Assembly (NCBI GenBank): GCA_019671135.1
Contig: JAHRHY010000016.1
Span: forward strand, 248,001-312,000
Reading direction: 5' to 3'
Length of the DNA: 64,000 nucleotides
DNA from: Linnemannia hyalina
Lineage: Eukaryota; Mortierellomycota; Mortierellomycetes; Mortierellales; Mortierellaceae
The notes beneath the pieces are model-generated. The model made no database searches. It saw only the letters and a program-made list of their open reading frames with translations, and was not told the origin of the DNA. This document shows, in pieces, positions 36,290 through 46,141 of the stretch (the stretch's first letter is position 1; every line of letters starts with the position of its first letter). The translations under genes were made by a program, and so were the position numbers.

Positions 36290-37250
36290 TAGGTGTGCAC
36301 CTCCTCCAACTACTTGGTGACCATGTTGCCTCTCCTTCCCATAATACCCATGCGCCTCAGACCCAGTAGGGCGTCGATGATTGCTCGATCAGCTACTCGA
36401 GTACCACTCTGCTCGCCAGGGCACCGCTGTTCCTTATGTTCTGCTATGGCTCGTCCGCAAAGGTATTCGTCCTCTCGGAGTTTCCGCCCATAAATCTGTT
36501 GCCGTCTGTGGGTCTGTGTCCACTGTGCCCTCTGCTCCTTAGTGGTTCGTGCGTGCTTCATGCCGCTTGTGATGCTGTTCTCCTCCTCCCACCTCATGAT
36601 CCTCTCGCAGCGTGGCATCCATAACTGCTCCCTGGCCTCCTCGACATATCAGCAAAAGAGACGGCTCACGTGCTAGGCAATGCCCTCTGCTACGTCCTTG
36701 AACACCTTGCTCCACTACGTAGCTAGGGCTTTCGGCACTAGACCTCGATAGATGTGGCTGACTGTCCACGCGCTCGGAGTGTGTTTTTCCGGTTCCTCCT
36801 CTTCATTGCCTGCCGCAGCACCTTGCGGCTTGCTGGTTCATGATATCCTCCATACAGTCTCGGAGGGTGGCTGTTTTCCTGGCTTGAGCTGCTTCTGTCG
36901 CTGTTCGACAGGACGATCTTTCCCGATTCGTCGACTCGGTCGAGGGCATCCTCCCACAGCTCCTCCTGCGTCTCCCTGCTCTTAGAACAAATTCAGATGT
37001 GTTCATTATCCTCCGTCTCTAGACCACACACTCGGCATAGGTCGTTCTTGTACAGATCTGGACGCCTGGCGCTTAACACATCCATGGTAGGCAACATTCC
37101 GTGGATCTTCTCTATCCTATGGCTGCTTAGGCGTGTGTCCTACCATGAGCTGAAAAGGGTGTTGATCGGTTTGTTGCTGTGTATGTTTGAAAGGGTGCCA
37201 AGCCAGTCCGTGCCCTCGTAGTCTTGAATCGATTTATTTATCCTCCTGAG
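36290..37250 (-). mobile_element. LINE (non-LTR retrotransposon) 3'-end remnant
   Basis: The minus strand reads HRIEKIHGMLPTMDVLSARR, then a zinc-knuckle-like segment DLCRVCGLETEDNEHI, then SRETQEELWEDALDRVD. This is the typical C-terminal part of fungal LINE polyproteins after the reverse transcriptase. A TGA at 36995-36993 replaces the Trp expected after NEHI, and another stop lies further upstream. Downstream the frame decays and becomes Arg/Glu-rich. No reverse transcriptase core is present, so it is a 5'-truncated, dead copy. Confidence 0.6.
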
Positions 37251-37628
37251 TGCCCTCCACTCTTGGAGGGAGTTAAAGATGGGTATCAGTAATGTCATGT
37301 TCGATATGATCAAGGTATTTTGATCAGTTCTTCACAGGAGGGTTCTCCTCTTTAAACATTGTTCAACATATACGATAACCAAAGCCACAACAACCGTAAC
37401 GAAGCTCGATCTTAATTTAAGGATAAAATCAGGCAGAATCTTTGTTCTGGGGTATGGATCGCATTTTCTCTTTTGGGAAATAGTCCGCAAAGTGCATTGG
37501 AGATATTGGGCGAAACTGTTTTTGGGTAAAATAGTGGAGAGGGGTTATGAGTGACAGAGTCTACAATCGGAAAGGGTAATGAAGCAATGCTCTACCAGCA
37601 AACAACAAGGGAATCCTTTCTCTTATAT

Positions 37629-38522
37629 TTACTGCTCAGAACGCCGATCATTAAGTTTGCGGGCAACAAAGAAAATCGTAGGCGTGTATATACCGAGCTT
37701 GCCGCTCTCAGCGAGTGAAGTGGCTCCAATGTCAAGGAACTTGGCGACTTGAGCACTGCCGGAAGTGATGAGACCGACCTTCTCGAGAGCTGCACACATG
37801 GTGTTTGTCATCATGCGACCATAAGTGGAAGAGCGAAAGACGGTAAAGTAGTCCCAGGGCGTCCTGGCATAGCGGAGCTCGCCCGAAAGAGGATAGTACT
37901 AAGGGACGGCATCATCATTGACAGCACGGTCCTCGTTTTTCAGTATCTCAAATCCAGGAAACTCCAGAGCATCGAGGTACTCCCTATGGGTCGCCAGGTT
38001 GACAAGACTGCATCCGAGCTTGATACCTTTGGCAATTCGCTGGTGCTCAAGGTTGGTGGTATCGTACTTGTCGGTCAGGACTCATTCATAACAAGCAAAC
38101 ACACCGCCAGACTCAAGAACATGGAACGTTTTCGTATAGACACCCTTTAATGAACACGCATGAAGAGTGACCTCGATGGTATAGCAAGCATCAAAGGTGA
38201 TGCTCTCCAGTGGCATGTTTACAAAGTCGCCCTTTACAAAGTCCTGTTTGCTTTGGAGACCGTGCACGATCGCATACCGACGAGCGCGGCTGATCTGGCA
38301 ATCGTTGATGTTAAGGCCAGTGATATGTACATCTGTAAAGTGCGCAATTTCGCGGATCGGAACATCGACACCATATCCAATATCGAGAACACGGTTGCTA
38401 GTAAGGATTCCTGCACGCGCCGCCAGGTAATGCCCATAGCGCGCCATGGCTTGTGGCACGAACTCGCCGTAGTGAAAACGGCAGAAGTGCCACGAGGATC
38501 CCCAGACATACTTCAGACACAA
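37629..38522 (-). pseudogene. ERG6: Sterol 24-C-methyltransferase (ERG6) pseudogene
   Basis: One continuous minus-strand frame of 298 codons matches ERG6. It has WGSSWHFCRFHYGE, RYGHYLAARAGI, the SAM motif region VLDIGYGVDVPIREIAHFTD (functional copies have GCGVGGPAREI), FVKGDFVNMP, ATVH-like EVTLHACSLKGVY and a C-terminus ending TIFFVARKLNDRRSEQ. Two Trp codons are stops: TGA at 38084-38082 (YE-stop) and TAG at 37901-37899 (VP-stop-YYPLSG). The SAM-binding loop is also damaged. The N-terminal 60-80 residues are missing or lie in unidentified upstream exons. A candidate acceptor lies at the 5' edge, so a retroposed origin is not proven. Confidence 0.85.
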
Positions 38523-38796
38523 GCAAAGTTAACCGTCAGTACTTGTTCTCATTTTCACGTGTTCACCTTCCCGCACACTTGAACGAAGGTGCGCATTTGG
38601 AGATGATGATAAAGAAAGTGGAACACCATATCAAAAGCACAGCACTAAGCACTATCCCCGATGCAATGATGTAAACAAGACTATCTGTGGCGGGATCTAG
38701 TCTAAATAAATGGACTGTGGAGCAAGGACTATATCCGTGAGGATGAAAATGGAGGGAACCAAGGAGTTCAGGTATGTGAGATCGATAGAATAAACA

Positions 38797-39652
38797 AAGT
38801 GCTAGACAAAAAATATCACTTTTTTTGTGATTTCGGCTTTTTTTTTTTTTTTTTGGAAATGCACATTTACCGATATTCCGACTAGCTCTCAGATTCATGT
38901 CATTCATTCTCTTGATTCGTAACCTCATTCATCACCACTTACCATTTTTTGCATGGACCGACATTGGTTCATCATCGGAATTGAAATGCACGATCTCAAT
39001 TGATCATTTATGTCGTTCGCCATAATTGGCGAATGATTTCCATGTAAAATTTGACATGGTTTTAGCACAGGACAATTTTTTTTTTTCATACCTCAATGCG
39101 CTCTCTACAGATAAATTGAAAGAAGTTGCATACAAAAGACACAAAGTGGGATCTAGAAAATAGAAAATGTGCGGAACGTCTATATCATTTTTAGGAGATA
39201 TCGTCAAAATATATTTTGTTACATGGTTCTAGCATGACTTCACACATTTTCATGATAATGAACTCATTGAGAATCGCTGGTTTCGCGCATCAAATACTTT
39301 TAGATCCCATTTGATGTTGTTTGTATGGAACTTCTTTCAATTAATCTGTAGAGAGTGCATTGAGCTTGCGGTATTAAAAAATAAAATCGTTCCGTGCTAA
39401 AACCATGTGAAGTTCTACATGGAAATCATTCGCCAATATGTAAATGATCAATGTGACACCGAGCACTTCAATTCCGGTGATGAACCAATGTCGATCCATG
39501 CAAAAAAAAAAGGCAAGTGGTGATGAATGAGGTTACGAATCAGGAGAATGAATGACAAGGATCTGAGAGCCAGTCGGAATATCGGCGAATGTGCATTTCC
39601 AAAAAAAAGCCGAAATCACAAAAAGAGTGATCATTTTTGCTCCGCACTTTAA
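38797..39652. mobile_element. Long-TIR non-autonomous element, copy 2
   Basis: The inverted arms run about 220 bp, from AAAGTGC at the left to GCACTTT at the right. They include TTTTGTGATTTCGGCTTTTT, GATATTCCGACT and TCATTCATCACCACTT in inverse on the other side. A TA follows the right end; the left TA is mutated. The interior repeats the motif TTTAGCAC also seen in copy 1. No ORF is supported. Confidence 0.75.
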
Positions 39653-41851
39653 AAAGGAGGTAGGAGAATAAACGGAAGGAGTGCTGACAGTAAAGTAGAC
39701 CCCAGTGCGCCGGCTATCCCTTAAAATAGGTTGGCAGTTGCACTGCAGTTCACCGTTAGGCGATAGACCGGCCAGTGCCAACGATGGTGGTCGGATCGAT
39801 AACTGGTGGACACGTGGGCGGGGCAAAAATGGATCTCTATGAGGTCAGGGGCGGCGCAAATAGTGACAAGGATAGGATGGACGAGCCGGTCGGTGGTTGG
39901 CTTCCTTGTGCTATCCATTGCGCATGGTGTTAATTGTTGACAATGCGCAGGGGTGGCGGAGAGATCCTGCTTTCAATGCTGACTGAGAAGGGAACGGGCA
40001 CATGGCCAGGATACGCCATCGGTGGTAATATCTGTCAAAAGGTAGTCGAGTTGCCCTTGCTGGTTAAGATGACAATCGAAAGAGTGGATCAAAAAGAATA
40101 AAAGAAAAGAATAAAAGAAAAGAAGAGCCCCGAGCCAACTGCTCGGTTCTGAATTGTTTTATTATCATTTTCTACACTACGAAATGATGGCCACAAGAAC
40201 CCACCAAAATACCACTCAAAGGGCATATCCCGTATACATCACCACACCGATACGTTCCTTTTCCAGCGAACATGGAGGTAATGGAGTGTGAATGACTCCG
40301 CTGCGCAAAGCTTGGAAACCAGCATGCACCACATGCTATCACACCATCACACCATCACACTTCCCCCCTTTTCTGTGCTACCTATAACATCACCACATTT
40401 ATCAGGGCATAGAGACCTGAGCTACATGTCGCCCAGTAATGGGCGCAATCAACAAGGGTTCGAAGGACACTTGTCTATTGGAATAGCCATAGCGACTCTC
40501 CCTTCGCGGCACAAAAGTCTGCTGCTCAGCCCGCCCAACCCGCCAGCCAGTAACGCCGCACACAAATACCCTAATAGCCTCCGCTGGAGCGACAATGTAG
40601 TTCGAAGCAACAACCAGAGAGCGCCCTATCCCACCCGTCCGCGGTGAATACGGCTGAACAACACCACTACCACACGGTGACCCCACCCTACTCCCCGCCA
40701 TTGCCACTTTTCTATCCCGGCAATCCAGATTACACCTACGCTATCAGAAACATCACAATTGATTAGTTTCCTGCTCGAGCATACACCTGACAACGCAAGG
40801 AGAAACAACTCTTCTGTGGCCTTCATTTCCCCCAAACGATTCCATTCGCTGCTTCATGTTTGCCTGTCCAGCCTCATTTTTTTTTTGGGGGGGTTTTCCT
40901 AGCTTCCCCCAAGTTCCCATACTCGCTGTCAATATGGGTCGTCAAAGCCTTGTCAGACGGCGTGAAAAGGGATCGAGCGTATTTCAATACACGTAAAAGG
41001 GGAGTACGCATTTTCGTTTTCTTTTCGAGTATCCATTTTCACGTACTCAAATCAAATACGCCAACGCATTTCGTCAAACGAGACGACTGTTTGACCCCTT
41101 TTTGCCCATTTTTCTTCTTCACACACATGTCTTCCTTTCCCTTTAGAGGAGGAAGAGGACAACGCGGTCTCTGTGGCCTGGACAGACGACGGTCCTGCGG
41201 GAGTACCATCCTGGTCCTCAGCAGGCAACGATGGAGACGGAGAACGAGGAGTCTTATGCGAAGAGGCCGAGGGCTGATGGGATGCGGTGTCAAACTCAGA
41301 GGAGGAGGACGACAAGGGTGTCAACTAAACGAGAACAAAAAAGAAAAAAAATTACACACAAGGTTGACAGAAACGGACGGGGTTGCTCTTATTTTTGTGT
41401 GGTCGTAATTGTTGTACTTATTGGTAGTCTCGGGGGTCAAGAGAGACACGACGGCCTTTTGCACGACGAGTGAGAACCCTGGGTTTGGGTTGGACGTTCT
41501 TGTTGTTCTTGATAGGAGCCATGGTGTAGGTGTAGTGAGGGTAAGAGGTGTGTCCAATTGGTTGTGAGAGACGTAGATAGAGTGGTATTTGATTCTCCTG
41601 AACGAAAAAAAGGGTTTTATTTTTTCATCTCGTTTGACGATTTCTGCCGCTGCCACTGCCAAACGCGCGCCTTGTGTTTGCGAAATACGTCAAGGGTCAT
41701 AGGTTTGTGCGTTCGCATTTTCGTATTAGAAGGCCTGCGCAGTTGACAGAAAAATGTCAAATGCGGCGGATTTATTTTGGATCTGGCCGTGGTTTGACGA
41801 CCCCTAATATTCCCGGGCTGAAAGGAAAAGCCGCACATTTCCCAAACGTAC
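39653..41851. other. Intergenic with a possible unassigned small gene
   Basis: 39.7-40.1 kb is repeat-like and shares a block with 8750-8772. On the minus strand at 41522 an ATG with a good leader opens a 34-codon basic frame (MAPIKNNKNVQPKPRVLTRR). A Ser-rich frame follows at 41324-41052 after a TTTAG acceptor. I cannot connect the two in frame, so no gene is called. Confidence 0.35.
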
Positions 41852-42059
41852 CTCATAGAGATCCGTGGAAAGCTCGAAGTATAGGTTCGTGATGTCGGTA
41901 CCGTTCTGGACCACGTCTTTATCGGCCTCCTGACCGGGGCTGGGATTAATCCTCCAGTTCTTCATGTTCTGGTTAGCGACTTCGGGCAGATACTGGCGAT
42001 TCGTTCCCGTGAGCTTGGAAATGAACGAGTCCTGATGCTGGGTGTCGTAACATGTCGAG
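41852..42059 (-). other. Possible coding exon of an unidentified gene
   Basis: The minus strand stays open for 69 codons (with QDSFISKLTGTNRQYLPEVA and NGTDITNLYFELSTDLYE). It lies between a TATATAG acceptor and a GTACGT donor, and has protein-like composition. I found no start exon upstream (42060-42330) and no certain downstream exon, so this is only an exon candidate. I recognise no family. Confidence 0.3.
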
Positions 42060-42369
42060 CTATATAACAGCTTGGATCAGTCAAGATCCTGCATGTTTGC
42101 GGTATTAGTGGCGGCAGTCGCGCTTTCTAGTGTTGGAGATATTGGTCCTCTTGTTGTGTGTATGTGCGAGAAATTGAGAATGAGGCTGGGGGGTGGGGGG
42201 ATAAAGGAAGCGAAAATGAGAGAGAGAGGGACAGTCGCACTGTTGTTTTAAATGTTATCATGAACATCATCCATCGAGCATTTTTGCACTTGAAAGTATC
42301 AGATGGAAGTATGAAAAATAGAGGGTACACCTCAGCGGAAGGAGGAACGTGTGTCTGGACAACTGGCTT

Positions 42370-42921
42370 TTGGCAGCCAAGCGTTCATGACGACATTGCT
42401 TTTTGATCTTTCAATGCCCACTTTTCCTATCGAACTGAAGCAGAATTCACTAAACCTTGAATTATTCACTCACTAATAGGGACTCTGAAAAGATCAGAAG
42501 GGTGTGGCAGGTTACAAGACGAAATCATACCAAAAAAATCAAGGGTGCTGCCGTTTATTTTTAGTTTACCTCTATTTTTCAATGAAGTGCGCCAAAGTGA
42601 TGACATTGCCACCAAAACGAGAACGTCACTATCAGAGTGGGTTGCGTTACGCATTGTGAAATAAATGATCCCTCTCTTTCTTCCCATTGACACATTCGAC
42701 CATACACTGTACTTTTCAAGGGCACGCTGAGCAGTAGCAGTATGCAAGAAAAATCATGCAAAAAAAATCGAGGACACGCCGAGAAGAAGAGGGATGCAAA
42801 TAAGAGATCAAGGAATGAACAAAGATAACTGTCTTTTGTCAGCCAAGCGTCCATAATGACATTGCTTTTTGATCCTTCGATATCGCTTGTTCAATCCCTG
42901 GTTCATTAGAATTCGAGGTTG
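42370..42921 (+). repeat. Dispersed repeat R3, copies 2 and 3
   Basis: Two copies start at about 42370 (GGCAGCCAAGCGTTCATGAC) and 42838 (TCAGCCAAGCGTCCATAATG), each followed by TTGCTTTTTGATC. Copy 3 extends to TTAGAATTCGAGGTTG, also present at 54421-54436. The DNA between them has no recognised gene. Confidence 0.65.
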
Positions 42922-43592
42922 CGTCGTCGATGCTTTGCCTATGTAGGCAATGTACACGTAAAATAGCAGCAGAGCAAGAGGATGCGGACAAGAGAATAAG
43001 TAAGAGATCAGGACGAGTACGAGGGCAGTGGAGTACTTGGAACACCACGAAAGGATGTTGCTTATACAAGAAGAAGGGGTGCTAGCGTCTAGGTGGCGTA
43101 GTTGTTAGGAAAAGTGGAGGGAAAGTAAGAAAACAGTCTACGATTTTATCATGAAAAAAGAAAGAGGTGGGGGTGTGAAAAGAAGGAGAAGAAGGAAAAC
43201 GTGCACCACATAATGAAGAAAAGAGTATGCAAAGCAGAAGAGATGGTAAAGTGGCAGGGAGTGGAGAGTTGACAGGGTAAGACTTGGTATTTGGTGCCCA
43301 ATAGGTTACACGGAGTAGAAACCATATACCAAATTGTACTGAATGTTACAAGGCATAGAAGTCATGCACCGAATGGTACTGAATTGTGATGTGCGATCAA
43401 ATTACAGTACCACTCATAAATGATCCGAAAGAAAAAAAGATAACCAAAAAAGAAATAAAGAAGGAAAAAAATAAGAAAGATGTTATTCTCTCGAATAAAA
43501 CTATAAAATAATCCTCTCCACGCTATGGGCGTAAAGAAGCAAGTGCTTTGCAAATCGTATTTAAAAAAAGAGATCTCAAATAGGGCGATCTA
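42922..43592. other. Intergenic, no gene seen
   Basis: AG-rich DNA downstream of the coiled-coil gene. A short near-duplicate occurs (ACCAAATTGTACTGAATG at 43326 and ACCGAATGGTACTGAATT at 43367). Nothing coding is supported. Confidence 0.45.
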
Positions 43593-44780
43593 TTAACAGC
43601 ACCAAACTTTTGGATCAATATTGAAAGAGTTATTTTTGTCGCGAAAGGCTGGAAAGATGACCAGTGAAACTGTTCCTGTCGGGTTCGACTTCTGGGGCGT
43701 TGTCATGGTTGTATCATCAAATGGTGTGCCAGGTGGAGTCCAGACAGGATAAATTACTGACTCCATGCCAAACATGTCGAATGACAGGTTGAAAGAGTTA
43801 TAGCAAAGTTCCTTGATCTTGATCGACATGTCCAGATTCGGATAAACCCTGGAAACTAGGCTCGAAAGTGCTGTCGCAGCCTCGTTCACTTCTCTTTCTC
43901 TCTTCCGTTCCATTCCTTTGGGATCATGAGCTATCAAGATGCAAAGCTGTTGCCTCCAGCGTACTGCTATCTTGCTATCTCGTTTTTCCACCCATCTGCT
44001 GATTTTCTTATATTCCTTGCTGTGGCGAAAGATGCACGCCAATGGCCTGTTGAAGAACCGAACAATTAATGTAGTCATGATTGCGGATTCCGCACAAAGG
44101 TTCAGATGATAAGGGTCCAAAATAGCCTCCTCGACTGGAAAATCTTCAAGCAGCTGAAATTCCCTGAAGTAGTCGATAGCTTCTTGTTTGTTCAGGTTTA
44201 CAGAACCTTCGCCCCTCGCTTTTTGGACCAAAGACTCGATCGATACCCTGATATGCATTAGGCGTCGGTAGATTGTTGAATGATCATCATCGGATACACG
44301 GAGGGGTCGCACTAGATCCATATAATTCTTGTCCAGCTCCTTGTAACTCTGGACCTTCTTGTCGTATCTGCGCTTCAAACCATCATACTGTCGTTCGAGG
44401 TCGACGTTGGTCTCTTCGAGTTGCTTGAGATTAGCTGACATACCCTGCTTCCATGCCAATTCTGCAGTTAACCGACCTTGGAGTCGGCAGTTGTCTTGAT
44501 ATAAATTACGACATTGACTCGATATCTGCTGCTCACGTGTCTGTACTGAGTTCAGACGATTTTGGAGGCTCTGGTTCTGGTCAAATAGGGTTCGGCATCG
44601 CCTCTCCGCGTTGTAAGGTTTGAATATGCCCACACCCATTTTTTTGTAAAAGTTCTGAAGGGGCATCTGTGGTTCTGTACGAAGGACTTCCGAATAGGTT
44701 CTGCCTTGCCTTTCCTGTAATGTGACATTGATACAGGTCCGTGGAGAATTAGATGCTGATCGTTCCTGTTCGCCTCCCAT
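43593..44780 (-). CDS. Coiled-coil protein of unknown function (single exon)
   Basis: An intronless 395-residue frame starts at ATG 44780 (MGGEQERSASNSPRT) and ends ...FNIDPKVWCC. Residues 60-150 are a coiled coil (LFDQNQSLQNRLNSVQTREQ, then LKQLEETNVDLERQYDGL). The C-terminal 230 residues are globular and helical (IDYFREFQLLEDFPVEEAIL; SKEYKKISRWVEKRDSKIAV). I recognise no named domain; large families of such coiled-coil proteins with variable C-termini are common in Mucoromycota. It is divergent from an HSPA12-like Hsp70 gene with a 51-bp minisatellite between them. Codon usage looks coding-like throughout and there are no breaks. Confidence 0.7.
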   Translation of the reverse strand: MGGEQERSASNSPRTCINVTLQERQGRTYSEVLRTEPQMPLQNFYKKMGVGIFKPYNAERRCRTLFDQNQSLQNRLNSVQTREQQISSQCRNLYQDNCRLQGRLTAELAWKQGMSANLKQLEETNVDLERQYDGLKRRYDKKVQSYKELDKNYMDLVRPLRVSDDDHSTIYRRLMHIRVSIESLVQKARGEGSVNLNKQEAIDYFREFQLLEDFPVEEAILDPYHLNLCAESAIMTTLIVRFFNRPLACIFRHSKEYKKISRWVEKRDSKIAVRWRQQLCILIAHDPKGMERKREREVNEAATALSSLVSRVYPNLDMSIKIKELCYNSFNLSFDMFGMESVIYPVWTPPGTPFDDTTMTTPQKSNPTGTVSLVIFPAFRDKNNSFNIDPKVWCC

Positions 44781-45478
44781 GGCACGTTCAACTTGTTTTA
44801 CTTTATATGAGTATTGAAGGTTTGATGGTAACTGTTATTAAATTGTTATACAAATGATAGAACCTCTGTCGACTTATTGTAATGTGGTAATGTGTTTTGA
44901 AATACCTTTTACAACTTTCACAGTGTCAGTGCCAAATGTATTTGAGGTGGCGTTAGATATTTGCAAACGGTTGACGTCGGTAGGCGACAATGAATTGTCA
45001 ATCGAGAGTTTTGGATCGGTTGTTGCTTCTTGCTCTTGAGTTATACCATTTTATGCATTTTGAGAGAGAAATGAGATGCATGTGAGTATCTTACAATACT
45101 TATAATATCATGCCTACGCTAGCTCCAGATGATGATATATTTTCAAACAGACATCAAAACCACATGGCTTCTTTCTCACCATTCACTGTCTGGCAAGCTT
45201 GACGCTGCATGCTCTCGACAGACGATGTGGGGGAATTGACTCGAAAAAAAGACGGGGTTAAACCGAAGACCATGTTATTGGTTTTGTAGGTTATTGCAGA
45301 AGAAAAGAAAATACATTAAAAATGCTCGCTGAAATGCTCTATTTATGCAAAATTATATGAGTGCGCCTCTTCCATCTTTAAAGAAGTACAAACTGCAGAG
45401 CAGACGAAAGGAGAGCCAAAAGACCAAGTTTATCCATTAGAATTACGCATTAAAGTAAAGAGCGACGCTATCGAGTAA

Positions 45479-45925
45479 CCTAGAGTATCAGACTTACACT
45501 CAAAGCCAAGATCAAGACAGATCAACCTAGTACGTCAGAATTACACTGTAAGGCCCAGACCAGGATTGTGGATCAACCAAGTGCGTCAGAATTACACTTC
45601 ACAGCCAAGACCAAGATTATGGAGCAACCTAGTGCGTCAGAATTACACTGTAAGGCCCAGACCAAGATTGTGGATCAATCTAATATGTCAGAATTACTTT
45701 TCAAACCAATGCCAAGATTGTAAATCAAAGTAGTACGTCAGAATTACACTTCAAAGCCAAGACCAAGATTGTGGTTCACCTTAATGCGTCAGAATTACAT
45801 TTCAAAGCCAAAACCAAGATCGTGGATCAACCTAGTGCGTCAAAATTACACTGTAAGGCCCAGACCAAGATTACGGATTGATCTAGTGCGTCAGAATTAC
45901 ATTGCAAAGCAAAGAGCGAGATGCT
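45479..45925 (+). repeat. 51-bp minisatellite, about 9 units
   Basis: Units begin near 45479, 45530, 45581, 45632, 45683, 45733, 45784, 45835 and 45886: a 51-bp period with a single 50-bp step at 45683-45733. The core is GTGCGTCAGAATTACA plus CCAAGACCAAGATT. Because 51 is a multiple of 3, the plus strand is open over long stretches (LVRQNY, PRPRL periodicity), but there is no start codon at the array's 5' end. It lies in the shared 5' region of two divergent genes. Confidence 0.9.
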
Positions 45926-46141
45926 GTTCCAATATTAACTTGTTTGTAGGCTAAATCAAACACCAATAATAGAACCAGTGAAGTTGAAAACAGCTATCGT
46001 TTTGGCGCAGGAATAACATCTTCTCTGGCCTTGAAAACACGCAGCATGCATCTGAAAATTTGCTTATAAAAGCAATGTGCATTTCCTAATAGCTTCCTGA
46101 TTTAGATAACCTTTCTTCAACAGCCTCTTGCACCATTCACT

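Noticed and set aside
45769..45954. ORF of LVRQNY-type 17-residue repeats as a protein-coding gene
   Set aside because: It is part of a minisatellite whose period slips by one base at 45683-45733, and there is no start codon at the beginning of the array.
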